A stretch of 64,000 nucleotides of DNA, from contig NZ_JHQS01000057.1 of NCBI RefSeq assembly GCF_014843845.1, positions 1 through 64,000 of the forward strand. The letters run 5' to 3'. Source of the stretch: Mesorhizobium amorphae. Lineage in GTDB: Bacteria; Pseudomonadota; Alphaproteobacteria; Rhizobiales; Rhizobiaceae. Shown here piece by piece: positions 33,843 to 43,581 of this stretch. Made by a program: the position numbers and the translations under genes. How positions within the stretch are numbered: position 1 is the first letter of the stretch; every line of letters starts with the position of its first letter. The notes beneath the pieces were generated by a model. It saw only the letters and a list, made by a program, of their open reading frames with translations, was not told where the DNA came from and made no database searches.

Positions 33843-36311
33843 TCACTTTTTCTTCACCTTACCCATCCCATTTGAAGCGGTCAAAAACCAGTGAGCAAAA
33901 CCCATGGCGTCAACTGGCTTGCTATAGAGGTAGCCTTGCGCTTTCTCGCAGCCATTCGCCATGAGAAACGCCTCCTGCGCCGGATTCTCGATCCCTTCTG
34001 CAACCACCTTGAATCCCATTTTTCGGCCCAACGTTAGTACGGCGGTTACAATGGCTGCATCGTATGGATCGGTGAGTACATCTCGCACAAAACCTCGATC
34101 AATTTTCAGCCGCGTAAGCGGAATGCGCTTTAACGTGCTGAGCGAAGCATAGCCGGTCCCAAAATCGTCGAGCGTTATTCCAACGCCCAATTCGTAAAGC
34201 TGGCGCAAAGGCTCAAGCAGGTGGTCATCATTAACCAGAGCAATATTCTCGGTAATTTCCAGCTCTAATTGCGGGGGTTCAAGGTTGTGTCGGGATAATG
34301 CGGCCTTGACGGTTCCGGCCAGATTTCCTGAACGGAGCTGTGCGGCAAACAGATTCACGGCGACCCGGGAAATGGACACTCCGTGATCTCGCCAGAGCAC
34401 AAGTTGGCGGCACGCCTCATCGATAGTCCAGTCGCCAACAGCATCGGCCAACGCGCTTGTCTCCAGCACATCCAGGAATGCACTTGGCGCGATCACGCCT
34501 CTCTGAGGATGGTTCCAGCGCAGAAGCGCCTCGGCCCCAACAACCTGACCGTCGCTGAGGCGAATTTGGGGTTGATAGAACAGCTCCAACTCGCCAGCCT
34601 CGAAGGCGATACGCAGTTCAGCACTGAGCCGTTCCCGCTCCACGACGCGATCCCGCATGGAAGGCTCAAAAAGTCTGTAGACAGACCCTCCGTGTTCCTT
34701 TGCTCGATAAAGAGCGAGGTCGGCATTCGCGATCAGATCGTCGACAGAACAACCATGGGCAGGGCAAAGAGCAATTCCGACACTGGCGTTGATGTGGAGC
34801 GTTCGGTCTCCCACTTCAAAAGGCTTTCCCAGACATTTGAGGACCGCCTTTGCGATTTCGGCGGCGTTCAGGGGATCAGCCGTAAGCGGGATCAACACTG
34901 CAAACTCGTCGCCGCCAAAACGGGCTACAGTCCCGCCCCGCGGGACCGCAGCCAACATCGAAGCGGCGACTTTGGCCAACAACAAGTCGCCCACCTGGTG
35001 ACCGAGGCTGTCATTAATCACCTTAAAGTCGTCGAGGTCGAGGAGCATGATGGTTGCTGATCGCGCATCATTCACCGCCCCCCTGGCTCGTTCGTGAAAC
35101 AGTACACGGTTCGCCAACCCTGTGAGCTGATCGTAATGGGCCAGGTAGGCAATCTGAGCATCGGCTCGCTTGCGATCGGTGATATCTTCCGAAATGCCGA
35201 GCAGGAACGGTCGCTGGCCATCGGAGCGCCGCATGGGCATCTTTATGGTTCGCAGGATGCGGGTGCAGCCGCTGGGGCTCGTCACTGGTTCCTCCTGGAC
35301 TAAAACGGGCTTGCCAGATGACAGCAGTTCCCGATCGCTCTCAGTGAAGAAGTCTGCCTGCTCCTTTGGGACAAGATCATAAACATTCTTCCCAAAAAGC
35401 TCTTCCCTCGGCCGCCCCAGAAGCTCTTCCCCCGCCTTGTTAATGAGGACAAGCCGGTGCTGGTGGGGCTCCCTCACCAATACGATGGAAGGTATCGTTT
35501 CTATGATGAGGTCCAGGAACTCGTGCGTTCTCTTCAGCTCATCTTCAGCTGCCTTACGTTGAGTGATATCAACAACTGCGACCAACACGGCATTGCATCG
35601 ACCCGTTAGCTCTCTGGCATATGTGAGAACCTCTATTACCTCGCCATTTGCTTTGTGATGTCGCCAGCTCTTCTCCGACTGCAGAGTGTCAATCAGGGAG
35701 GCCTTGTCCTCCTCCGGGCGGATGTCGAGAAGTGACATGGAAAGAAATTGGTCGCGGCTGTAGCCGTAATGTTGGACGGCTGCCTCGTTCACCTCCAAGA
35801 AAGAGAGAGTCTGGCGATCGTAAACCCACATGGGAACGGGATTGCTTTCGAACAGCAGCCGGAACCCGGCCTCGCTCTCCTTCAGAGACTGGAGTGCCTG
35901 CTCGTCGGTGATGTCCACCAACATATTCACCGCCCCAACGAGATCGCCCGACGCATCTCGCAGCGGCGTTGGGTAGGGAATGAACGTAACCCTCGTACCA
36001 TCGGCACGCTCGGCCACCGCTTTTGCCCCTCTAACGGGGCGATTTTCTTTCAAAGCCACAGCCATAGGACACTGATCGTGGGGGAGCGGTGTTCTTCCGT
36101 CCGGCAAGAACAACCGCCACGGCCCACACCATTTATCCTTCCCCAGTTCGGGCCGGCCACCCCAGAAATCGGCCGCCGCCTGATTGAAGAATGTGATGTG
36201 GCCATCAGCATCGGTGGTGTAAATGGCTGCAGGCAGGGCCTCAAGGAGCCTGTGACAGCTTAATTCGCGCCCGTCCGACACTCGATCCAACTTCACTCTT
36301 CCTTCCGGCAA
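33843..36311 (-). CDS. PAS-PAS-PAS-GGDEF-EAL protein (c-di-GMP turnover)
   Basis: 822 residues. Three PAS sensor domains (about 20-135, 145-255, 265-385), then a GGDEF cyclase domain with an intact FGGDEF active site at about residue 463, then an EAL phosphodiesterase domain with EALLRW at about 592 and DDFGTGYASL and KIDRGFV further on. No signal peptide or membrane helix, so probably cytoplasmic. It may make or degrade cyclic di-GMP in response to redox or small ligands. Stand-alone gene, intact amid debris; the ORF starts MPEGRVKLDRVSDGREL. Confidence 0.93.
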   Translation of the reverse strand: MPEGRVKLDRVSDGRELSCHRLLEALPAAIYTTDADGHITFFNQAAADFWGGRPELGKDKWCGPWRLFLPDGRTPLPHDQCPMAVALKENRPVRGAKAVAERADGTRVTFIPYPTPLRDASGDLVGAVNMLVDITDEQALQSLKESEAGFRLLFESNPVPMWVYDRQTLSFLEVNEAAVQHYGYSRDQFLSMSLLDIRPEEDKASLIDTLQSEKSWRHHKANGEVIEVLTYARELTGRCNAVLVAVVDITQRKAAEDELKRTHEFLDLIIETIPSIVLVREPHQHRLVLINKAGEELLGRPREELFGKNVYDLVPKEQADFFTESDRELLSSGKPVLVQEEPVTSPSGCTRILRTIKMPMRRSDGQRPFLLGISEDITDRKRADAQIAYLAHYDQLTGLANRVLFHERARGAVNDARSATIMLLDLDDFKVINDSLGHQVGDLLLAKVAASMLAAVPRGGTVARFGGDEFAVLIPLTADPLNAAEIAKAVLKCLGKPFEVGDRTLHINASVGIALCPAHGCSVDDLIANADLALYRAKEHGGSVYRLFEPSMRDRVVERERLSAELRIAFEAGELELFYQPQIRLSDGQVVGAEALLRWNHPQRGVIAPSAFLDVLETSALADAVGDWTIDEACRQLVLWRDHGVSISRVAVNLFAAQLRSGNLAGTVKAALSRHNLEPPQLELEITENIALVNDDHLLEPLRQLYELGVGITLDDFGTGYASLSTLKRIPLTRLKIDRGFVRDVLTDPYDAAIVTAVLTLGRKMGFKVVAEGIENPAQEAFLMANGCEKAQGYLYSKPVDAMGFAHWFLTASNGMGKVKKK

Positions 36312-36810
36312 CTTTGAACATGGCTGCGGAACTGTACTCAGATGATTATGAGACGTGATAAGCTAACAAAGTTTTGCGAAACTACCCACATTCATGCTTC
36401 GCCGATGAAACCAGCCCTAAAAGAATGCCGGCACCGACAGAAATGTTCCCGCCAGTCAACATACAAAAGGCTTCTCGGTTGCTGAACGGCTGGCTGCCAC
36501 CATGCAGGCGGTGGACTTGGTCTGTCCCGTGGCGTTCTCAATCGCCGCGTCAACGGGTCTCCTTTCTTATGGTGATGCCGCGATTGCCGGGACTCAATGT
36601 TCTCTCCGTGGTCGCAAAGTCGTCTGATCCTGGTAGTGGTGGCACTAAGGCGTGCATCTTGTTCAGCGACGGGCGCAATGCCACCGCAGAGGTGGCACCA
36701 CGATCGTTTAGCTTCAAGCCGCAGAGCTGTCGGGCGGCAAGGCCGATCGCAAGCGCCAAAATGACTTGCCCGCCCCAGGTGGCTACCCATTAAGCCGGGA
36801 AAGTCACAGT
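36312..36810. other. Stretch without a recognised gene
   Basis: The minus-strand frame 36550-36759 (MALAIGLAARQLCGLKLNDR) is weakly protein-like, but no family or ribosome site supports it. Confidence 0.3.
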
Positions 36811-36999
36811 GCGACGCTCATGCTTTCATTCGGCTCGCCTGCACCCTTCGCCGCGCATAATTCGCCGCGCATAATCAGAGAAGCGCGAGCGCCTATCATC
36901 TGCCAAGTCCAGTCGATGTTGCATGCCCGCGAGGCGCTCGATGTCGGCGCAGATGTAATTGTGGCGCAGGGCAAAGAAGCCGGCGGCCACAGGAGCAAA
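36811..36999 (+). pseudogene. Fragment of a nitronate monooxygenase
   Basis: LMLSFGSPAPFAA, then ICQVQSMLHAREALDVGADV and IVAQGKEAGGH are the FMN-site motifs of nitronate monooxygenase (2-nitropropane dioxygenase). A 14-bp tandem duplication (TTCGCCGCGCATAA, 36847-36860 and 36861-36874) lies inside it. Both ends of the gene are missing; 37000-37222 holds nothing recognisable. Confidence 0.6.
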
Positions 37000-37222
37000 G
37001 GCGGCGCCGAGCTGTCGCATCGAGCGTGCCGGAGCCGCGGCGAGAGTGGCACGTCGAGAGACAATCCGCCTCGAACCAGACATTTGCCAGTGCACTTTCG
37101 CGTCTGAATAGATTTCCGGTCATCCGGCAAGCCGGATCTCGTCCCAAGTTCCAGGGCAATTCTCTTCTTCTGCCAACTTCAGACGCGTTGCGTTTCTTGA
37201 TCGTCCCTCCGGGTGGGAGTGC

Positions 37223-38320
37223 TCAAGCGTATCTCGGCAAGACAATGGCTGCATCCGGTTCCCAAACGACTGCCACGTCTTTCTGTGAATCCAACCCGTT
37301 AGATCGGCCGGATGACGGCATAGAGACCTTGAGTGCGCCGAAGTCCGTCTGCACGACATGGACGCATTGCGGTCCCAGAAACGCCGACCCGATGATCGTG
37401 CCGGGGATTGACGGCCGGACCTCCGGAGAGGACCTGTCGACCAATTGCAGCCGTTCGGGCCTCAGTACGAGGCTCGCCTCATCACCGGCTCGCAGCCGGC
37501 CGGTGTCAGGTATGGGAAATTGATACTGACCGCTCTCGAGGACGAACCGATCCTCGGAAGTCGCTGCGACCGTGCCGTCGAGGAACGCAGCATGTCCAAC
37601 AAACTCCGCCACGAATCGCGAGTTAGGCAGTTCGTAGATCTCACGGGGCGTGGCGACCTGCATCAGCGTTCCGTCCTTAAGCACAGCGACGCGGTCCGAC
37701 ATGGCCATTGCCTCCTCCTGATCGTGGGTGACGTTGATAAACGTCGTCCCCAGGCGCCCGTGAAGGCCCTTGAGTTCGAACTGGAGTTCGCTGCGCAATT
37801 GCTTGTCGAGGGCAGATAGCGGCTCATCGAGAAGGACGATGCCGGGTTCAAACACGAACGCCCGAGCCAGGGCCACGCGCTGTTGCTGTCCACCAGAGAG
37901 CTGACGCGGTTTTCTGTCGCCCATTCCACGTAGCTTGACAAGGTCGAGTACGGTATCGACGCGCCTTGCAATGTCGGACTTGGACACGCCGCGAAGCTTC
38001 AGCGGATAGGCCACGTTTTCGGCGACTGTCATATGCGGGAAGAGCGCGTAGCCCTGGAAGACGACGCCGAGTGAGCGCCTCTCGGCGGGGACGCGGGTGA
38101 TGTCCTGCCCGTTCACGAGGATGCGTCCTTCCTGGCAGTCGACGAAGCCAGCGACCGCCATCAGGAGCGTCGATTTTCCAGAGCCCGAGGGACCCAGGAG
38201 ACTGATGAATTCGCCGGCCGGGATTTCGAGGGATACGTCGTCTAATGCGCGAACCGCGCCAAAGCTCTTGCAGAGCGATTGTATGGCCACGGCATGGCCC
38301 GTTCGCCTCGAAACTGTCAT
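37223..38320 (-). CDS. ABC transporter ATP-binding protein, PotA type
   Basis: 365 residues. Walker A GPSGSGKST, signature LSGGQQQRVALARAF, Walker B IVLLDEPLSALD, then a C-terminal TOBE-type regulatory domain (GDEASLVLRPERLQLVD). The length and DKQLR motif fit spermidine/putrescine/opine importers. It is the last gene of the operon TetR - binding protein - two permeases - ATPase. Confidence 0.92.
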   Translation of the reverse strand: MTVSRRTGHAVAIQSLCKSFGAVRALDDVSLEIPAGEFISLLGPSGSGKSTLLMAVAGFVDCQEGRILVNGQDITRVPAERRSLGVVFQGYALFPHMTVAENVAYPLKLRGVSKSDIARRVDTVLDLVKLRGMGDRKPRQLSGGQQQRVALARAFVFEPGIVLLDEPLSALDKQLRSELQFELKGLHGRLGTTFINVTHDQEEAMAMSDRVAVLKDGTLMQVATPREIYELPNSRFVAEFVGHAAFLDGTVAATSEDRFVLESGQYQFPIPDTGRLRAGDEASLVLRPERLQLVDRSSPEVRPSIPGTIIGSAFLGPQCVHVVQTDFGALKVSMPSSGRSNGLDSQKDVAVVWEPDAAIVLPRYA

Positions 38321-38321
38321 G

Positions 38322-39128
38322 TCAGTGGCTCTGCCGCACGGGGTCGGTCGATTTGAGAAAATGGGTGATTGCCAGCACCGAGATCGTCAACAGTACGAGA
38401 AGGGCCGAGATGGCCGCAACGGAAGGATCAACGTTCTCGCGGATGCCGTCCCACATCTTGCGGGGTAATGTATAAACAACGCGATTGGCGACGAAGAGGG
38501 TCAAGACCAGCTCGTCCCACGACATGATGAACGCGAAGAGTGCGCCGGCCGCTACGCCGCCCTTGATGTTGGGGAGGATTACGTCCGCCACTGTGCGTAA
38601 CCGAGAAGCGCCGAGGCTTCGGGACGCCTGCTCTAGCCTAGGATCGAGAAGTGCGAGCGACGCGGAAACTGTCAGCGCTGAGTAGGGAGCCGCGACGATC
38701 GTATGGGCAAGGATCACGCCGATCCAGGTGTCGTAGAGCCCGATCGCCGTCCACATATGGTAGAGCGCGACGGCTGAGATGATCGGCGGCACGATCATCG
38801 GCGCCACGAGGATCGCGGTCAGCGCCATGGTCCACCGCGCCTTGACGCGCCATACGCCTATCGAGAAGGCTACGCCGATGACCGTCGAAAGAATTGCGGT
38901 CGAAACCGCGACGATCAGACTGTCGCGGACTCCGGTCAGCCATGTCGGTTCCGTCAACACATTGGTGACGTGTCGTAGCGACAGGGCCGACAGGCTGTCC
39001 GGCATAACGACGAAGCGACTGTCGTTCAGCCCGATCGGGAACACGATCAGGGTCGGCGCCAGAAGGAAGGCACCCATCAGCCAGCCTAGCGCGACCAGAG
39101 CCAGCCGGGCACGCCCTTTGAGGAACAT
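38322..39128 (-). CDS. ABC transporter permease, PotC type
   Basis: 268 residues from the ATG at 39128, which shares its A with the upstream stop. The longer open frame upstream is a shadow. Six membrane segments; the EAA-loop motif LEQASRSLGASRLRTVADVI precedes LPNIKGG. Inner-membrane partner of the next permease. Confidence 0.92.
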   Translation of the reverse strand: MFLKGRARLALVALGWLMGAFLLAPTLIVFPIGLNDSRFVVMPDSLSALSLRHVTNVLTEPTWLTGVRDSLIVAVSTAILSTVIGVAFSIGVWRVKARWTMALTAILVAPMIVPPIISAVALYHMWTAIGLYDTWIGVILAHTIVAAPYSALTVSASLALLDPRLEQASRSLGASRLRTVADVILPNIKGGVAAGALFAFIMSWDELVLTLFVANRVVYTLPRKMWDGIRENVDPSVAAISALLVLLTISVLAITHFLKSTDPVRQSH

Positions 39129-39964
39129 CAGCCGACCTCCACCATACGCCGGAAGCCGATCAGCCTGGCGATGATTGCCACGAAGGCCAGCGTCGCCAGC
39201 AGGATACCGACCGACAGCGCGGCTGCCGCCGTCCACCGCAAGGTTACCAAGACGGAGAAGCTGATATATTCGCTCAGCATCACCACGCGGCCGCCGCCGA
39301 CGATGGCGGGGGTCACGAAGAAGCCGAGGCATAGAACGAAAACGAGAAAGGCCGCGGCAACGAGCGAGGGCATGGTGAGAGGCAGATAGATGTCGCGCCA
39401 GATCCTGGCCTGCGAGGCGCCAAGGCTGCGCCCGGCCATGACGTGGCGCGAGTCGATTGCAGTCATGGCGCCCAGCAGCGGAAACGTTGCGAAGGGGACA
39501 CAGAAGTGGACCATCGCGATCAGCACCCCGAGTTCGTTGCGCGCGAGTCTGAGAGGTTCGGAAATGACGCCCAGCGCGAGGAGCGTCTCGTTTGCCAGGC
39601 CGTTGTTACGCAGGAGAATTAGCCAGGCGAGGGCCCTCACCAGCGCCGACAGCCAGAAGGGAATAACGACCAGTGCGAGGAGGATCGACCGTGCGCCACC
39701 GTCGAGATGTATTATGGAAAGGGCCAGAACATAGCCGAGCGTCACGGAAATGACGGTGGTCAACACCGAAACACGGAAGGTGACCCACACGACATTGCGC
39801 ACCGCCGGCGACTGGACCAAGTCCACATAGGCCGAGAATCCCGGTTCACCCGGGATTCCGAAGGACGCCAGGACGAGCCCCGCCATTGGCACGACATAGA
39901 GGAATGCAATGATCGCTGTGGCGACCCATGCAAATGACCAGTAGGGAGCATCGGCGGTTCGCAC
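39128..39964 (-). CDS. ABC transporter permease, PotB type
   Basis: 278 residues with about six membrane segments. EAA-loop: SRHVMAGRSLGASQARIWRD then IYLPLTMPS. Forms the channel with the PotC-type protein. Starts 18 bases after the binding-protein stop. Confidence 0.92.
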   Translation of the reverse strand: MRTADAPYWSFAWVATAIIAFLYVVPMAGLVLASFGIPGEPGFSAYVDLVQSPAVRNVVWVTFRVSVLTTVISVTLGYVLALSIIHLDGGARSILLALVVIPFWLSALVRALAWLILLRNNGLANETLLALGVISEPLRLARNELGVLIAMVHFCVPFATFPLLGAMTAIDSRHVMAGRSLGASQARIWRDIYLPLTMPSLVAAAFLVFVLCLGFFVTPAIVGGGRVVMLSEYISFSVLVTLRWTAAAALSVGILLATLAFVAIIARLIGFRRMVEVG

Positions 39965-39981
39965 TCGTGTCAGCCCGGTTT

Positions 39982-41073
39982 TCAGTTCGCGATACCGTCG
40001 AACCAGGCAGCGGCGATGGTGTCGTAGTTCTTGGCGTACCAGGCCTCGTCGCGCGCGATCTGTTGTTTGAAGTTCGGTGCGAAACCGGGGTCGAGACGCT
40101 TCATCGCATCGGTTTCGAGCGCTTCCGCAGCCGGATTGCCAGGCCCCTGCGCCAGCTTCTCCAGCGCCACGATCTGGCGCTCAGGAATGAGCACGGAGGC
40201 GATGAAGCGCTGGGCGTCCTTTCCAGCCGGCGCTCCCTTGGGGATGACATAGGCACCAGGGCAGAACAGCCCCTGGCTCCAAGTCCAGGTGACACGTCCG
40301 CCCGTGTCCTTTTCCAGGTTCGCCGCACGGGACGACCAGATGACGCCCATGACCACTTCCTCGTCGATGAACATCTGCTGGCTATCTGCGCCGGAATCCC
40401 AATAGACGATGTCGTTTCCGAGCGACTTGGCCTTCTCGAGAGCTATCTTCAGATGTTCTTCCGGAGCGATCGAGTAGATCTCCGAGGGTTTGACGCCCGC
40501 CGCGAGAAGACATGGTTCGGTGGCGCCGCACTGATACTTCCAGAGCGTGCGTTTGCCGGGATATTTTGCAGTGTTGAAGAAATCGGTGAAGGTCGGTGGG
40601 GCATTGGGGAACTTCGTTTTGTCATAGGCAAGCACGTAGCTGTAGGAATAGGTGTGCACGCCGTACGGGAAGACAAAGCCTGGGCGGATCATCGACCGGT
40701 TGACGATCGAGTAATCTATCTCTTCCAGCACGCCGGCTTTTCCAAGCTGCTCGCTCGTGAACCCGTCGCCATCGCATACATCCCAGACGATGTTGCCGGA
40801 ATCGACCATGGCCTTGATCTTACCGGGCAAGGGAGACGCTCCGTCGACTCGCACCGCGATGCCGGTCTCCTTGGTGAAGGGGTCTCCGTAGGCCACCTTC
40901 GTTGCCTCCACCGCGTCTCCTCCGAAGTTGGCGATCGTGAGTTCGTTCGTCTGTGCCCAAGACCGCGAGACGAACGGCATTGCCATCGCGGCGCCGGCGC
41001 CGAGCTTGAGGAAATTGCGGCGGCGCATTGCCGTCAGATCGCGCTTGTGCGCCTGCATTGGACTGATGATCAT
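39982..41073 (-). CDS. ABC transporter substrate-binding protein, PotD type
   Basis: 363 residues. The ATG at 41073 has AGGGGA 8 bases upstream. A twin-arginine signal is present (AMRRRNFLKLGAGAAMAMPF, cleavage near SWA-Q), so it is probably exported folded. The mature part begins NELTIANFGGDAVEATKVAY, typical of polyamine/opine/2-aminoethylphosphonate-type binding proteins. Substrate is undetermined; the adjacent agmatinase remnant and flavin oxidoreductase hint at an amine. Confidence 0.9.
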   Translation of the reverse strand: MIISPMQAHKRDLTAMRRRNFLKLGAGAAMAMPFVSRSWAQTNELTIANFGGDAVEATKVAYGDPFTKETGIAVRVDGASPLPGKIKAMVDSGNIVWDVCDGDGFTSEQLGKAGVLEEIDYSIVNRSMIRPGFVFPYGVHTYSYSYVLAYDKTKFPNAPPTFTDFFNTAKYPGKRTLWKYQCGATEPCLLAAGVKPSEIYSIAPEEHLKIALEKAKSLGNDIVYWDSGADSQQMFIDEEVVMGVIWSSRAANLEKDTGGRVTWTWSQGLFCPGAYVIPKGAPAGKDAQRFIASVLIPERQIVALEKLAQGPGNPAAEALETDAMKRLDPGFAPNFKQQIARDEAWYAKNYDTIAAAWFDGIAN

Positions 41074-41075
41074 GG

Positions 41076-41756
41076 TTAGTTCCCCTTGTTTTTGCTTGTC
41101 GTCAATTTAGTCGTCTTGTCCGGCCGAGAGTTCGAAGACATCGGCCTTCCTGCTGCACCATCCAGGAATATCCGGATCTGCCGGATGGCCTCGGCCCGCG
41201 CGCCTTCGAGGTCGACCTGACCGGTCAGGAAGCGCGACCATTGCTGGTTGCCGATAGCCAGCCCGAGTTCGGCGAGGTCCGAAGCGCTGATCGCATCTCC
41301 CAACGTTCCGCGTTCTTGCAGGTTGCCGAAGAGGCGCCGCATCTCATCGAAAAGTTCCGCGTCGAGCTCCGCCACGATGCCACCGAGGCTCGCCGTGGGC
41401 GCGGTGTAGCTCGCCGCATACGCTTCGCACCACAGTTCGCGTGAAAGGCCACGCATGGATTCAGTGAAGACGGCCGCGAAAAACCGGTCGATTGCCTGCA
41501 GCGGGTTGTCTGGCGGGTTGAAGGCGATCGCAGCCACGACCGTCCGTGTTTCCTTGGAATGCTCGCGTAGGATCTCGAGGAGGAGAGCGGCCTTGTCTCC
41601 GAAGTAATTGTAGATGGTCGCGGGAGCGACTTCCGCGCGTGCGGCAATGGCCTCCACCTTTGCCTCGTTGAAGCCGACGGAGCGGAACTCCTCGCCCGCA
41701 GCGGCGAGGATGGCGCTGATGCGCTTTTCTTTTTGCTTGACCCGGAGCGTACTCAT
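41076..41756 (-). CDS. TetR-family transcriptional regulator
   Basis: 226 residues. The N-terminal helix-turn-helix (FNEAKVEAIAARAEVAPATI then YNYFGDKAALLLEI) is canonical; the C-terminal part should bind a ligand. Unusually it is the first gene of the transporter operon, 2 bases before the binding-protein start. A perfect palindrome begins at its own start codon, so it almost certainly autoregulates and controls the divergent oxidoreductase. Confidence 0.92.
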   Translation of the reverse strand: MSTLRVKQKEKRISAILAAAGEEFRSVGFNEAKVEAIAARAEVAPATIYNYFGDKAALLLEILREHSKETRTVVAAIAFNPPDNPLQAIDRFFAAVFTESMRGLSRELWCEAYAASYTAPTASLGGIVAELDAELFDEMRRLFGNLQERGTLGDAISASDLAELGLAIGNQQWSRFLTGQVDLEGARAEAIRQIRIFLDGAAGRPMSSNSRPDKTTKLTTSKNKGN

Positions 41757-41769
41757 AGAGTTAACTCTA
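41756..41769. promoter_or_regulatory. TetR operator palindrome
   Basis: TAGAGTTAACTCTA is a perfect 14-bp palindrome beginning at the first base of the TetR start codon, in the 72-base gap between the divergent TetR and oxidoreductase genes. It is a strong candidate for the binding site of the TetR protein. Confidence 0.7.
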
Positions 41770-41828
41770 AAAAAGAATGGTCACTATTGCAAGAGCGAAT
41801 TTTAACAACAAGGCGCGCGGAGAAAAGC

Positions 41829-43166
41829 ATGAAGGTTATGGTTATCGGAGCCGGGATCGCCGGACTGGCGGCGACTTGGCGTCTACGGGAGCGGGGCGTC
41901 GAGGTCGTCCTCGTTGAGCGCGAGGCGGAAGTCGGTGGCCGCTGCCGCACCCATTTCTGGCAGGATGGGTGGCGCGTACGGGGGGCATTCGCATTCGTCG
42001 GATCGGAACAGAATCTCATCGAGCAGAGCAAGGCGCTCGGCATCTACAAGCCGGAAGCCCTGGCCAATCTGACCAAGGCGCATGAGCAGTATCTGCTCCA
42101 TCGGGACAAGGGTATCGTACGGCAGCCGTCCTTTTCCCCTGCGGACATCCTGAAAAGCCCGCTCCTGTCGCTCGGCGAGAAGGCGGCGCTCGCGCGGATG
42201 TTGCCTTCGGTCGGCAAGCAGATGGGGCGCAACGATCCGCGCGACCTGACATCCGCGGCGAGCCTCGACACAGAAAGCGCCTATGACTACATGAATCGGC
42301 TCTCCCCGAACTTCGCCAACTATATTCTCGAGCCCACGATGCAGATGTTCTGCGGCTATGAGAAGGACGACTATTCGGTCGCGTGGCTGATGTGGCTGAT
42401 GGCCGGCTTCCCGTGGAGCGGTAACTGGTGGTCGTTCAAGGAACGCGGCGTTGGCATGCTGACCTATGCCATGGGTCAGCATTTCGCGAAGGACACTGGA
42501 TGTGAAATTCATCTCGGCGCGGAAGTCCGGGAGGTCGTCCAGACTGGCGACGGGATGCGGACGACCGTCCTGAAGAATGGACGGCAGTCGGTCCTGCAGG
42601 CGGATGCCGTCGTCTTCGCCGTTCCGGCACCGTTGGTGCCGAAGATGATGCCGAAGTTGGAGACGGCGCGCCGCGAGTTCCTCGCTAGCGTTGGCTATGT
42701 CGGTCATCACATCGTTCACTACCTCTTCAGGTCCAAGGCGCGGGATCTGCCACCTTCGCTGCTGCTGCCAACCAGGGATGGTTTCACGCGCGTTTCCAAC
42801 CTGCATTTTTGGGAACGCGGCGAGGATCTCTTCCTCGCCAGCGGAGAACTCAAGGGAGCCTTCTGCGCAGAAACGCTTGGACAGGACGAGGATGTCATCC
42901 TCGATCTTGCATGGAAGGACTACGCCGCGGCTACCCCGGCGGTCGCGGATGCTGAGTTCGTAGACCGGCATCTCCAGCGCAACGATCTGGCGATCTGCCG
43001 CCGCGAGACTGGCTTCGTCAAACGGCTGGCCGATTTCCGCAGCATGCCGGATCTGCCCGGCATCGCCTTTGCGGGTGACTACATGATCAACAGCACCGTC
43101 GGGCAGGCGCATTGGTCCGGCCTAGAGGCCGCGGATCGTATCGTCGCTCACCGGATCGCCGCTTAG
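41829..43166 (+). CDS. NAD(P)/FAD-dependent oxidoreductase (amine-oxidase/protoporphyrinogen-oxidase-like)
   Basis: 445 residues from the ATG at 41829, with GGAGAAA upstream. N-terminal MKVMVIGAGIAGLAATWRLR dinucleotide motif, EREAEVGGRCRTHF second flavin motif, C-terminal PDLPGIAFAGDYMINSTVGQ and ALEAADRI-like end. The architecture matches flavin monoamine oxidases and phytoene-desaturase/HemG relatives. Its divergence from a polyamine-type importer suggests oxidation of the imported amine. Confidence 0.85.
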   Translation: MKVMVIGAGIAGLAATWRLRERGVEVVLVEREAEVGGRCRTHFWQDGWRVRGAFAFVGSEQNLIEQSKALGIYKPEALANLTKAHEQYLLHRDKGIVRQPSFSPADILKSPLLSLGEKAALARMLPSVGKQMGRNDPRDLTSAASLDTESAYDYMNRLSPNFANYILEPTMQMFCGYEKDDYSVAWLMWLMAGFPWSGNWWSFKERGVGMLTYAMGQHFAKDTGCEIHLGAEVREVVQTGDGMRTTVLKNGRQSVLQADAVVFAVPAPLVPKMMPKLETARREFLASVGYVGHHIVHYLFRSKARDLPPSLLLPTRDGFTRVSNLHFWERGEDLFLASGELKGAFCAETLGQDEDVILDLAWKDYAAATPAVADAEFVDRHLQRNDLAICRRETGFVKRLADFRSMPDLPGIAFAGDYMINSTVGQAHWSGLEAADRIVAHRIAA

Positions 43167-43173
43167 CACCCGA

Positions 43174-43455
43174 ATGTCCCTCTTCGACGACAGGAAGGGA
43201 AACTCCATGGCCGAAACATCACGCCTTGAAACGCTTCGGCGGAAATATGGTGAGGCCCATGGCGGCGAGCTGACAACGCGCGAAGGGCTGGAGCTTGTCC
43301 GAGGAATGAAGGGCACAAATCTTGTCGGCGGCGACGTGGTGGAGGTCGCTCCGCAGTACGACGCCTCCACCAACACGGCTCAGGCGGGAGCACAGATGCT
43401 CTTCGAGGTCCTGAGCCTGATGGTCCTTAGCCCTAGCCTGACAACGCGGGCCTGA
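43174..43455 (+). pseudogene. C-terminal remnant of agmatinase/ureohydrolase
   Basis: GGELTTREGLELVRGMKGTN then LVGGDVVEVAPQYDASTNTA and QAGAQMLFEVLSLMVLSPSL is the last ~65 residues of an agmatinase-type ureohydrolase. The manganese ligands and most of the barrel are missing. The open frame has a plausible start (MAETSRLETLRRKYGEAHGG, at 43208), so a short protein could be made, but it cannot be an active ureohydrolase. 43456-43581 is intergenic. Confidence 0.7.
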
Positions 43456-43581
43456 CTGCGGAGGACGCGATGTGGAGGTAGCCGTTATGCGCGTCTCGGT
43501 TCGGACAATACGCGACGGACGAACGGCGAAGCATCGCGAGAATATGTTGGAAATGGAACGTACCGGGAGGAGATTGTCACC

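Noticed and set aside
41883..43112. 409-aa minus-strand ORF
   Set aside because: Antisense to the flavin oxidoreductase, which has clear FAD motifs and a ribosome site.
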